Assembly: GCF_020400605.1 (NCBI RefSeq)
Contig: NZ_JAINRD010000009.1
Span: 124,001 to 188,000 of the forward strand
From: Streptomyces aculeolatus
GTDB taxonomy: Bacteria; Actinomycetota; Actinomycetes; Streptomycetales; Streptomycetaceae
Length of the DNA stretch: 64,000 bases
Reading direction: 5' to 3'
Below the pieces are notes generated by a model that worked only from the letters and a program-made list of their open reading frames with translations, was not told where the DNA came from and did no database searches. Made by a program: the position numbers and the translations under genes. Each line of letters begins with the position of its first letter. Position 1 is the first letter of the stretch. This document shows positions 8,522-16,013 of the stretch, piece by piece.

Positions 8522-9331
8522 GTGACCGGCGTGAAGATCGCGCTTGTGGATTCCGGGCTGGGGCTTCTGCCCGCCGCCGCCGCCGTGCGGCGGCTGCGGC
8601 CCGACGCCCGGCTGGTGCTGTCCTCCGACCCCGACGGCATGCCCTGGGGGCCGCGCGAGCCCGCGGATCTGGGCGAGCGGGTGCTCGCCTGCGCGCGGGC
8701 CGCCGCCGCGTACGGGCCGGACGCGCTCGTCGTCGCCTGCAACACCGCCTCCGTACACGCCCTGCCCGCCCTGCGCGCGGAGCTGGAGCCCGCGCTGCCC
8801 GTCGTCGGCACCGTGCCCGCCGTGAAGCCCGCCGCCGCCCGCGGCGGCCCGCTGGCCGTCTGGGCGACGCCCGCCACCACCGGCAGCGACTACCAGCGCC
8901 GGCTGATCCGCGACTTCGCGGGCGGCGCAGCCGCCACCGAGGTGCCCTGCCCCGGCCTCGCCGACGCCGTCGAGCACGGCGACGAGGCCGCCGTCGACGC
9001 CGCCGTCGCCGCGGCCGCCGCGCGCACCCCCCGCGACGTCACCGCCGTCGTCCTCGGCTGCACCCACTACGAGCTGGTGGGCAAACGCATCCTCGCCGCC
9101 GTCCGGCAGCCCGCCGCCCCGGCCCCCGCGCTGTACGGCTCCGCCGACGCCGTCGCCGGGCAGGTCCTGCGCCGCATCGGCGCCGCGCCGGACCCGGCCG
9201 CAGCGCCCTCCGGCGACCTCACCGTCCTCCTCTCCGGCCGCCCCGGAGCCCTGCCGCCCGCCGCCCTCGGCTACGCCGAGGGGCGCCTGCTGGCCGGCGT
9301 CCCGGCCCCCTCCGGGGCCGTACCCGGATAG
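8522..9331 (+). CDS. Glutamate racemase-like protein (Asp/Glu racemase superfamily)
   Basis: 269 residues with the complete two-cysteine racemase pattern: DSGLG at residues 10-14 (catalytic-base Asp10), ACNTAS with Cys73, and LGCTHYE with Cys179 and His181. PDGMPWGPR fits the substrate loop that reads PYG in MurI. The expected activity is interconversion of L- and D-glutamate for peptidoglycan. Streptomycetes usually carry a second, more typical MurI elsewhere, so this could be a paralogue with altered specificity; the DSGLGLLPA start differs from the usual DSGVGGLTV. GTG at 8522 and GTG at 8531 are both possible starts. The family assignment is firm, the exact substrate less so. Confidence 0.8.
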   Translation: MTGVKIALVDSGLGLLPAAAAVRRLRPDARLVLSSDPDGMPWGPREPADLGERVLACARAAAAYGPDALVVACNTASVHALPALRAELEPALPVVGTVPAVKPAAARGGPLAVWATPATTGSDYQRRLIRDFAGGAAATEVPCPGLADAVEHGDEAAVDAAVAAAAARTPRDVTAVVLGCTHYELVGKRILAAVRQPAAPAPALYGSADAVAGQVLRRIGAAPDPAAAPSGDLTVLLSGRPGALPPAALGYAEGRLLAGVPAPSGAVPG

Positions 9332-9378
9332 CCGCCGGAGGACTGCCCCCGCCGCCCGGCTGGCGTACTCTCGGTGGC

Positions 9379-9909
9379 ATGAAGGACGACCGCCCCCGTG
9401 TGTGGACCGGGCGGGCCACGAACCGTGTGCAGTGGCTGCTCGCCCTGATCGGCGCTGCCTGTATGGCCCTCGGCATCGAGCTGGCCGTCGCGCAGCCCTG
9501 GACCGGCGGGCTCGCCCCCCTGGTCATGTCCGTCGTCGGCTGCATCGCCGCCGGCCTTCTGGTCCTGGCCGGCACCGTGGCCTTCGTGCACGTCGCGGTA
9601 AGTGTCGACGAGCACGCCCTGGAGATCCGCTGCGGCCACTTCGGGCTGCCGCGCCGCCGCATCCCGCTCACCGAGGTGCTCTCCGCCGACTTCGAGCCCC
9701 GGGTCACCCCGCGGCACTGGGGCGGCTGGGGCTACCGCTGGCGCCCCGGCAAGGGCACCGCCGTGGTCGTCCGGCGCGGCGAGGGCGTGGTGCTGCGCCT
9801 CGCGAACGACCACGACTTCACGATCACCGTCGACAACGCGGAAGAGGCCGTACGCGCCATCCGCGACCGCCTGCGCCACACCCTCGGCGGCGGTGCCGCG
9901 GAGGCGTAG
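9379..9909 (+). CDS. Small two-helix membrane protein of unknown function
   Basis: 176 residues. Two membrane helices lie at about 18-38 (LLALIGAACMALGIELAVA) and 46-72. A cytosolic domain follows, with beta-rich segments such as VSVDEHALEIRCGHFGLPRR and GTAVVVRRGEGVVLRLAN. This helix-helix-beta layout resembles the bacterial PH-like or DUF3093-like membrane proteins, but I cannot match a family. The ATG at 9379 follows a typical actinomycete upstream region (GGTGGC), only 47 bases after the racemase stop. Co-transcription with the racemase is possible. No catalytic motif is visible. Confidence 0.7.
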   Translation: MKDDRPRVWTGRATNRVQWLLALIGAACMALGIELAVAQPWTGGLAPLVMSVVGCIAAGLLVLAGTVAFVHVAVSVDEHALEIRCGHFGLPRRRIPLTEVLSADFEPRVTPRHWGGWGYRWRPGKGTAVVVRRGEGVVLRLANDHDFTITVDNAEEAVRAIRDRLRHTLGGGAAEA

Positions 9910-9966
9910 TCCGCCGGTCACACCGTGTTTCCCGGCGGCCCGCAGGGCCCGTTTACGCTTACCGCC

Positions 9967-10455
9967 ATGGCGACACCCGACTTCATCCGCGAGCTGCGCG
10001 CGACCGCCGGCCAGCAACTGCTCTTCCTCCCCGGCGTCAGCGCCGTCGTCGTCGACGGCGGGGGGCGGGTGCTGCTCCACCGGCGCGCCGACACGGGCCG
10101 CTGGTCGATCATCGGCGGCATCCCGGAGCCGGGTGAGCAGCCCGCCCGTACGGCGGTCCGCGAGGTGTACGAGGAGACGGGCGTCGTGTGCACCGCGGAG
10201 CGGGTCGTGGGCGTGGAGGGGCTGGACCCGATCCAGTACCCGAACGGCGACAAGTGCCAGTTCATGGACATCGCGCTGCGCTGCCGCGCGACGGGCGGCG
10301 AGGCGCGGGTCAACGACGACGAGGGGCTGGAGGTCGGCTGGTTCGAGCCGGACGGGCTGCCTGCGGACCTGGAGGACTTCGCCCGCCACCGGATCCGGCT
10401 GGCGCTGTCGGACGGCCCGACGTGGTTCGCGGAGGCGGCGGTCCCGGGCGCGTAG
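9967..10455 (+). CDS. Nudix hydrolase
   Basis: 162 residues. A complete Nudix box starts in GIPEPGEQPARTAV and ends REVYEETGV, exactly matching GX5EX7REUXEEXGU. The N-terminal strand VSAVVVDGGGRVLLHRRAD is typical of the ADP-ribose/NTP pyrophosphatase branch. The enzyme should cleave a nucleoside diphosphate linked to another group, with Mg2+ bound by the box glutamates; the substrate cannot be read from sequence. ATG at 9967 was preferred to the in-frame GTG at 9925, whose extra residues are not family-like. The last codons and the bases after the stop form a 21-base-spaced direct repeat. Confidence 0.9.
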   Translation: MATPDFIRELRATAGQQLLFLPGVSAVVVDGGGRVLLHRRADTGRWSIIGGIPEPGEQPARTAVREVYEETGVVCTAERVVGVEGLDPIQYPNGDKCQFMDIALRCRATGGEARVNDDEGLEVGWFEPDGLPADLEDFARHRIRLALSDGPTWFAEAAVPGA

Positions 10456-10473
10456 CCGGCGGTCCCGGGCGCG
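10437..10473. repeat. 16-bp direct repeat across the Nudix stop codon
   Basis: GGCGGTCCCGGGCGCG occurs at 10437-10452 and again at 10458-10473, separated by TAGCC, which contains the stop codon. This looks like a recent 21-base tandem duplication. Confidence 0.7.
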
Positions 10474-10600
10474 GGGTGCCGGCCGTGCCACCGGACGTAC
10501 GCCCGCACGCCCCGCCGCGCCGCGGCAGGACCGGGCGCGTTCCGGCGCCTCGTGCCCTGCCCGCGCAGGACCCGGCCGCGGCGCCCGCGCCCGTACCCCG

Positions 10601-11623
10601 TCAGCCGCCCTGCGCCGCCGCCGTCAGCTCCGCCAGCAGCTCCTCGCCGCCCCACCGCCGCGGCTCTGCCGACTTCCGCGACTCCGCCTCCAGGACCAGC
10701 TCCGTCAGCCGCGCGTTCGCCGGCGCCGCCGTCCCGTGGCGCGCCGCCAGCACCGTCACCTCGCCCTGCAGCGTGTCGATCTCCGTGGGGCGGCCCCGCT
10801 GCAGGTCGTCCCACATCGACGAGCGGGCCTGCGCGTCCACGCGCAGCGTCGCCGCCGCCAGCCGGCGGAAGAGCCAGTCCGGCAGGCCCAGCACCAGCGG
10901 CGTGAGGCCGGGCGGGATCGGGCCCAGGCGGGCGGGGGCCAGGTTCGCCGCGCGGAAGGCGGCCAGCGCCTCGCGCTGGCAGAGCGCCAGGCAGGCGCGG
11001 TACGCGCGCTGCCCCAGCTGCTCCCGCAGCGGCAGCCCGGACAGCGCGTTGATCGCGTTGTTGAGGTTCATCAGCAGCTTCGCGTGCTGCACGTCGGGCA
11101 TGTCGTCGCGCTGCTCGACCTCGAGGCCCGCCTGCGCCATCGCCACCACCAGCGGCGCCGAGCGCTCACCCCCGTCGACCATCAGCACGCCCGCCGTGCC
11201 CTGGTGGTACACGCCGGGTGCCGCCTGCACCACGTTGTACGGGACCATGCCCGCCAGCACCGTCCGCCCCGGCAGCCCTTCGCGCAGCAGCCCGGGGTTG
11301 CGCAGCCCGTTCTGGAAGCTCACCACCGCCGCGCCGGGTGCCAGGTGCCCGGCCAGCTCACGGGCCGCCTGCTCGGTGGCGGCGGACTTCACGGTCACCA
11401 GCACGTAGTCCGCTCCCGCGGCGGCCTGCGGCCCGGTCGCCAGGCGCACCTCCGCCGGCGCGACGCGGCGCTCCGCCCGGCCGCCCCCGGTCAGCAGCAT
11501 GCCGCGGGAGCGCAGTACGTCCATCGCCCCGGGCCGGCCGATTAACGTGACGTCGGCCACCTCTGCCAGCATGCCGCCCAGGTGGCAGCCGATGCTGCCC
11601 GCGCCGAACACGGCTATCTTCAC
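10601..11623 (-). CDS. 2-dehydropantoate 2-reductase family protein (ApbA/PanE)
   Basis: 340 residues. The N-terminal Rossmann motif KIAVFGAGSIGCHLGGML binds NADP(H). VTVKSAAT and FQNGLRNPG are typical of ketopantoate reductases, as is the helical C-terminal domain with MNLNNAINALSGLPLRE, which holds the catalytic-Lys region (KLLMNLNN). The reaction would be ketopantoate to pantoate on the way to coenzyme A, but actinomycetes carry several paralogues, so another 2-keto acid is possible. GTG at 11623 has AAGGGGCGG just upstream. Codon 27 is TTA (minus strand 11545-11543), rare in streptomycetes and read by the bldA tRNA, so translation may be developmentally limited. It lies downstream of dhaKLM on the same strand, with 188 bases between. 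Confidence 0.85.
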   Translation of the reverse strand: MKIAVFGAGSIGCHLGGMLAEVADVTLIGRPGAMDVLRSRGMLLTGGGRAERRVAPAEVRLATGPQAAAGADYVLVTVKSAATEQAARELAGHLAPGAAVVSFQNGLRNPGLLREGLPGRTVLAGMVPYNVVQAAPGVYHQGTAGVLMVDGGERSAPLVVAMAQAGLEVEQRDDMPDVQHAKLLMNLNNAINALSGLPLREQLGQRAYRACLALCQREALAAFRAANLAPARLGPIPPGLTPLVLGLPDWLFRRLAAATLRVDAQARSSMWDDLQRGRPTEIDTLQGEVTVLAARHGTAAPANARLTELVLEAESRKSAEPRRWGGEELLAELTAAAQGG

Positions 11624-11811
11624 GGTTCCGCCCCTTCGTATCCGGCGGCGCCTCCGGGTGCGCGCCGATGTCGGCGGCGCGCACCGGCGCCGCCCGTACC
11701 ACCGACTGCCTTCCCCGCAGCAAGCGCTCCCACCCGGAACACGGCCACCGAGATCTCTCCGGGCACACCCGCCCCGTGCGCCCCGGCCAGGCCGTACGCC
11801 GGTCCGCGGGC

Positions 11812-12216
11812 TCACACCTTGCGGTAGCCGTACGCCTCCTGCGCCGCCGCCTCCACCGCGTCGAGGTCCGCCCCCGTCGACGCCGTGACGACCGCCGCGA
11901 CCGCGCCCTCCACGAACGGCGCGTCCAGCAGCCGCGCGTTCGCCGGCAGCTCCTCGTCCTCCACCAGCGACTTCACCGTCAGCACCGCGCTGCCCAGGTC
12001 CACCAGCAGCCCCACGCCCGCGCCCCGGTCCGCCGCCCGCACCGCCGCCACGATGCGGTCCGCGTCGGTGCCGTAGCCGCCGTCCGCCGTGCCGCCCGCG
12101 GGCTCGACGGTCACCGTGTCCACGCCGGCCAGCGCAACCGCCAGCCCCGCCACGGACTCGGCGACCGGGGAGCTGTGCGAGACGAGCACGAGGCCGACCA
12201 GGGGGCCCTCAGCCAC
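11812..12216 (-). CDS. dhaM: PTS-dependent dihydroxyacetone kinase phosphotransferase subunit DhaM
   Basis: 134 residues, the single-domain (EIIA-Man fold) form of DhaM. VGLVLVSHSSPVAESVAGL places the phosphorylated histidine at residue 14. GTDADRIVAAV and GVGLLVDLGSAVLT are the conserved dimer-interface strands. DhaM accepts phosphate from HPr and regenerates ADP to ATP on DhaL. The HPr and EI domains fused to E. coli DhaM are absent, so the general PTS must feed it; ptsI lies at 60-62 kb of this window. The start overlaps the dhaL stop by 8 bases, which implies translational coupling. Confidence 0.93.
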   Translation of the reverse strand: MAEGPLVGLVLVSHSSPVAESVAGLAVALAGVDTVTVEPAGGTADGGYGTDADRIVAAVRAADRGAGVGLLVDLGSAVLTVKSLVEDEELPANARLLDAPFVEGAVAAVVTASTGADLDAVEAAAQEAYGYRKV

Positions 12217-12829
12217 CGGTCACCGCTTCCGCCGTCTCGGCCAGCGCGCCGACCAGCAGCGCCGACGACGTCGCGCCCGGGTCCTGGTGCCCGATGCTGC
12301 GCTCGCCCAGGTACGAGGCCCGGCCCTTGCGCGCCCGCAGCGGAATGGTGTCCTCCGCGCCCTTCTCCGCCGCCCCGCGCGCCGCGGCGTAGCCGTCCCC
12401 GAGCGCCGCCACGGCCGGCACCAGCGCGTCCAGCATCGTCTTGTCGCCGGGTGCCGCGCCGCCGAGCTTGGCGACCGCGCCCACCCCCTCCTCCAGCGCG
12501 GCGCCCAGCGCCGCGTCCGTGACCTCGGCGCCGTCGCCCAGGGCCTTGCCGGTGCCGCGCAGCAGCGTCCCGTACAGCGGGCCCGAGGCGCCGCCGACCT
12601 TCGAGATGAGCTGCCGCCCCGCGAGCACCAGCACCGCGCCCGGCGTCTCCGGCGGCGCGTCCTCAAGGGCCGCCCGCACGGCGGTGAAGCCGCGCTTCAG
12701 GTTGGCGCCGTGGTCGGCGTCGCCGATCGCCGAGTCCAGCTCGGTGAGCCTGTCGGCCTCCCGGTCGACGGCCGCCGCCGCGGTGAGCATCCAGCGGCGG
12801 AAGAATTCCGCGTCGAGCACGTGCCGCAT
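12209..12829 (-). CDS. dhaL: Dihydroxyacetone kinase subunit DhaL
   Basis: 206 residues, standard for DhaL. The Mg-ADP-binding motif DSAIGDADHGANLKRGF appears at about residues 32-48, and the second nucleotide-binding part is SKVGGASGPLYGTLL. DhaL keeps ADP as a permanently bound cofactor and transfers phosphate from DhaM to dihydroxyacetone bound on DhaK. The C-terminal segment RASYLGERSIGHQDPGATSS is also conserved. It sits between dhaK and dhaM, with a 93-base gap from dhaK and an 8-base overlap with dhaM. Confidence 0.94.
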   Translation of the reverse strand: MRHVLDAEFFRRWMLTAAAAVDREADRLTELDSAIGDADHGANLKRGFTAVRAALEDAPPETPGAVLVLAGRQLISKVGGASGPLYGTLLRGTGKALGDGAEVTDAALGAALEEGVGAVAKLGGAAPGDKTMLDALVPAVAALGDGYAAARGAAEKGAEDTIPLRARKGRASYLGERSIGHQDPGATSSALLVGALAETAEAVTGG

Positions 12830-12922
12830 CCCTTCTCGTACCTGCTTGTCAGGACCTCTACGGACATCCGCCGAGGAGCCGCCCCGCGATCCCGCGGGAC
12901 GGCCCCGGCAGGACCCTCGGCC

Positions 12923-13915
12923 TCACAGCCCCCAGCGCAGCCCCGGCGTGCGCACCGGCGCGTCCCAGAGCCGCAGCAGCTCCTCGTCCGCCTGGCACAG
13001 CGTGATCGAGCACCCCGCCATGTCCAGCGACGTCACGTAGTTCCCGACGAGCGTACGGGCCACCGACACGCCGCGCTCCGTCAGTGCCCGCTGCACCTCC
13101 GCGTTGAAGCCGTACAGCTCGATGAGCGGGGTGGCGCCCATGCCGTTGACCAGCGCCAGCACCGGGCCCGACGGCCGCAGGTCCTCCAGCACCGCGTCCA
13201 CGGAGACGTCCGCGATCTCGTGCGACGTCATCATCGGCCGCCGCTCGCGGCCCGGCTCGCCGTGGATGCCGATGCCCAGCTCCAGCTCGCCGTCCGGCAG
13301 GTCGAACGTGGGGCTGCCCTTGGCCGGCGTCGTGCACGCGCTCAGCGCGACGCCGAAGCTGCGGGAGGACTCCACGACCTTGCGGGCCAGCGCCTCCACC
13401 CGCTCCAGCGGCGCACCCTCCTCGGCGGCGGCCCCGGCGATCTTCTCCACGAACAGCGTCGCGCCGACGCCGCGGCGGCCCGCCGTGTACAGGCTGTCGG
13501 TCACCGCCACGTCGTCGTCGACGAGCACCTTGGCGACCTGGATGCCCTCGTCCTGGGCGAGGTCGGCGGCCATGTCGAAGTTCAGCACGTCGCCCGTGTA
13601 GTTCTTCACGATGAACAGCACGCCCCGGCCGGCGTCCACGGCCGCCGCGGCGCGCGTCATCTGGTCCGGTACGGGCGAGGTGAAGATCTCGCCGGCGCAC
13701 GCGGCGTCCAGCATCCCGCGGCCCACGAAGCCGCCGTGCAGCGGCTCGTGCCCCGAGCCGCCGCCGGAGACCAGGCCGACCTTGTCGGTGACCGGCGCGT
13801 CCCGCCGCACCACCACCCGGTTCTCGACGTCCACGGTCAGGTCGGGGTGGGCGGCGGCCATGCCGCGCAGGGCGTCCGGCACCACGGTCTCCGGCACGTT
13901 GATGAGCATTCGCAT
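12923..13915 (-). CDS. dhaK: Dihydroxyacetone kinase substrate-binding subunit DhaK
   Basis: 330 residues. SGGGSGHEPLHGGFVGRGM (about 50-68) is the substrate-site signature. GIGIHGEPGRER carries His218, the residue that forms a hemiaminal with dihydroxyacetone in E. coli DhaK, at the same number. The subunit presents dihydroxyacetone to DhaL for phosphorylation to DHAP, which enters glycolysis. ATG at 13915 has a strong GGAGG ribosome site; a second ATG at 13909 is possible but worse spaced. First gene of a dhaK-dhaL-dhaM operon reading leftwards. No DhaR or DhaS activator is adjacent, and the gene upstream is a divergent methyltransferase. Confidence 0.95.
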   Translation of the reverse strand: MRMLINVPETVVPDALRGMAAAHPDLTVDVENRVVVRRDAPVTDKVGLVSGGGSGHEPLHGGFVGRGMLDAACAGEIFTSPVPDQMTRAAAAVDAGRGVLFIVKNYTGDVLNFDMAADLAQDEGIQVAKVLVDDDVAVTDSLYTAGRRGVGATLFVEKIAGAAAEEGAPLERVEALARKVVESSRSFGVALSACTTPAKGSPTFDLPDGELELGIGIHGEPGRERRPMMTSHEIADVSVDAVLEDLRPSGPVLALVNGMGATPLIELYGFNAEVQRALTERGVSVARTLVGNYVTSLDMAGCSITLCQADEELLRLWDAPVRTPGLRWGL

Positions 13916-14189
13916 GGGTACCTCCGGTGGCGGTTCGCGCCCGGTGACGATCGGTTCTGGCTTGCCCAGTATCACGGCAGCGGCGGTCCCGGTCACTCCC
14001 TGGGCAGGCGTCGGAGGTACCCCCGTACGGGAGGTTTCGCATCGATCGCCCGAACGGACGCTCGCCGGTGCGGCCCGCTTGCGGATGCGTGTTCGGCACC
14101 TAGACTCTGCGGCCACCGTCCGGCACGTACGACACCCGTCCCAGAGCCGTCCCCGCTCGTCCCCCCCCGGAATTCACCTGAGGTGCACC

Positions 14190-14975
14190 TTGCCGAGGAA
14201 GAACCTGACAGCGAACCGGACAACCCTGACCCACCGGGTCCGCTACGCCGCCCGCCACCCGGACCGCGTCCCCCGCTACCTCGCCCGCGCCGGCCGCGAC
14301 GCCTGGCTGCGCCTGCGCCACCCCCGCGACCACGTCGCGTACTACCGCGCCGTGATGCGCTCCGACTCCGCCGCCGACCCGGAGGCGGCCGTCGGCAGCA
14401 AGACGCACGACCGCTGGCTGGCGCTGGGCAAGATGCAGTTCGACTACCTGGTGGGGCACGGGCTGCGGCCCGGTGACCGGATGCTGGAGATCGGCTGCGG
14501 CAACCTGCGCGCCGGCTGGCGCTTCATCGACTATCTGGAGCGCGGCCGCTACTACGGGCTCGACATCTCCCCGGACATCCTCTTCGCCGCCCAGGACACC
14601 GTCGTGCGGCACGGACTGCAGGACAAGCTGCCGCGCCTCACGCCCGTACGGGACCTCACCTTCGCCTTCCTCCCGGACGGCCACTTCCGCGTCGTCCACG
14701 CGCACAGCGTCTTCTCCCACTCCCCGCCGCACGTCATCGACGAATGCCTCGCGCACGTCGGCCGCGTGCTACGGCCCGACGGCTGGTTCGACTTCACCTT
14801 CGACCGCACGGAGACGGAGGAGCACCACGTGCTGCGCGAGGACTTCTACTACCGCACCGAGACCCTGGTGGCGCTGGCGGAGAAGCACGGCCTGCGGGCG
14901 GAGTTCATGGCCGACTGGGAGAAGCTGCCGCACGGCCAGTCCAAGATCCGCGTACGCCTCCCCGCCGACTCCTGA
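14190..14975 (+). CDS. Class I SAM-dependent methyltransferase
   Basis: About 261 residues. The SAM-binding glycine motif is MLEIGCGNLRAG near residue 100, and YYGLDISPDILFAA supplies the acidic residue after strand beta-2. FRVVHAHSVFSHSPPHVIDE is the post-II region. The N-terminal arm (VRYAARHPDRVPRYLARAGRDAW) is basic and helical. No ATG or GTG fits the family start. I chose TTG at 14190 because GAGGTGCACC stands just before it and the basic arm starts there; CTG at 14178 is an alternative. The acceptor is unknown. Divergent from dhaK. Confidence 0.75.
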   Translation: MPRKNLTANRTTLTHRVRYAARHPDRVPRYLARAGRDAWLRLRHPRDHVAYYRAVMRSDSAADPEAAVGSKTHDRWLALGKMQFDYLVGHGLRPGDRMLEIGCGNLRAGWRFIDYLERGRYYGLDISPDILFAAQDTVVRHGLQDKLPRLTPVRDLTFAFLPDGHFRVVHAHSVFSHSPPHVIDECLAHVGRVLRPDGWFDFTFDRTETEEHHVLREDFYYRTETLVALAEKHGLRAEFMADWEKLPHGQSKIRVRLPADS

Positions 14976-15098
14976 CCCCGGACGCCCCCGGCGGCCGTAC
15001 GGACCGGACGGCGACCCGGGCTCCGGCGTGCGCGCCCGGCGGGTGACAATGGACCCGGCGCACGACGGATGCCCGCGCGCCGTTGGGGAGGGGTCCGC

Positions 15099-16013
15099 AT
15101 GGGCGTGCCCGAAGGGGAGCCGGATCCGGGCCTGTTCGGGCCCGCGTCCGTGACCTGGCAACTGCACAGCGACCCGGTGATGTGGATCGGCGGCGTCCGC
15201 GCGCTCTACCTCCAGGCCCTGCACCCGCGCGCCGTCCGCGGCGTCATGCAGAACTCCGACTTCCGCGCCGACGCCTGGGGCCGGCTGATGCGCACCGCCG
15301 CCTTCGTCGGCACCGTCACCTACGCCGCCACCCCCGCCGCGGAGCGCGCCGGCGCGCGCGTCCGCGGCATCCACCGCCGCCTGCGCGCCGTCGACCCCGC
15401 CACCGGGGACCGCTACCGCGTCGACGAACCCGCGCTGCTGCTCTGGGTGCACTGCGCCGAGGTCGACTCCTACCTCCACGTCGCCCGCCGCTCCGGGCTG
15501 ACGGTCCCCGACGCGTACGCCGACGCCTACATACGCGAACAGCGCACCGCCGCCCGCCTCGTCGGCCTCGACCCGGCCGCCGTCCCCGGCGACACCGCCG
15601 ACCTCGCCGCGTACTTCGCGCGGGTGAACCCGGAACTTGCCGCCACCCCCGAATCCGCCGACGTCGACGCCTTCCTGCGCCGCCCGCCCGTCAACCCGCT
15701 CCTCGTCCCCGCCCGCCGCCTGCTCTGGCGCCGGGTCGCGGCCCTCGCGTACGCCACCCTGCCGGAGACCGCCCACCGCCTCTACGGCCGCCCCGCGCCC
15801 CCGCCCGCCGTCGTGGACCGCAGGCTGCGCGCGACGGCCGCCCTCCTGCGGGCCGTTCCGGCCGCGCTGCGGTGGCGGCTGCCGCCGCGAAACATACTGA
15901 AAGCCATGGACCGCCTCGGTCCCGCATCGCGGCCCTCGCCTTCCACCCTCGTACGGACGGCAGCCATACTGGACGAGTCGGGGGATAAGGCCACGGGTAA
16001 CAGCCACGAGTGA
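15099..16013 (+). CDS. MpaB-like oxygenase family protein (DUF2236)
   Basis: 304 residues. The N-terminal WQLHSDPVMWIGGVRALYLQALHPRAVRGV and the central RVDEPALLLWVHCAEVDSYL are hallmarks of the DUF2236/MpaB family. MpaB and latex-clearing protein are heme-linked oxygenases in which the conserved His residues are ligands. ATG at 15099 is preceded by GGGGAGGGG at ideal spacing and is chosen over ATG 15069, which has none. The 3' end overlaps the kinase start (GTGA at 16010-16013), so the two are translationally coupled. Substrate unknown. Confidence 0.8.
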   Translation: MGVPEGEPDPGLFGPASVTWQLHSDPVMWIGGVRALYLQALHPRAVRGVMQNSDFRADAWGRLMRTAAFVGTVTYAATPAAERAGARVRGIHRRLRAVDPATGDRYRVDEPALLLWVHCAEVDSYLHVARRSGLTVPDAYADAYIREQRTAARLVGLDPAAVPGDTADLAAYFARVNPELAATPESADVDAFLRRPPVNPLLVPARRLLWRRVAALAYATLPETAHRLYGRPAPPPAVVDRRLRATAALLRAVPAALRWRLPPRNILKAMDRLGPASRPSPSTLVRTAAILDESGDKATGNSHE

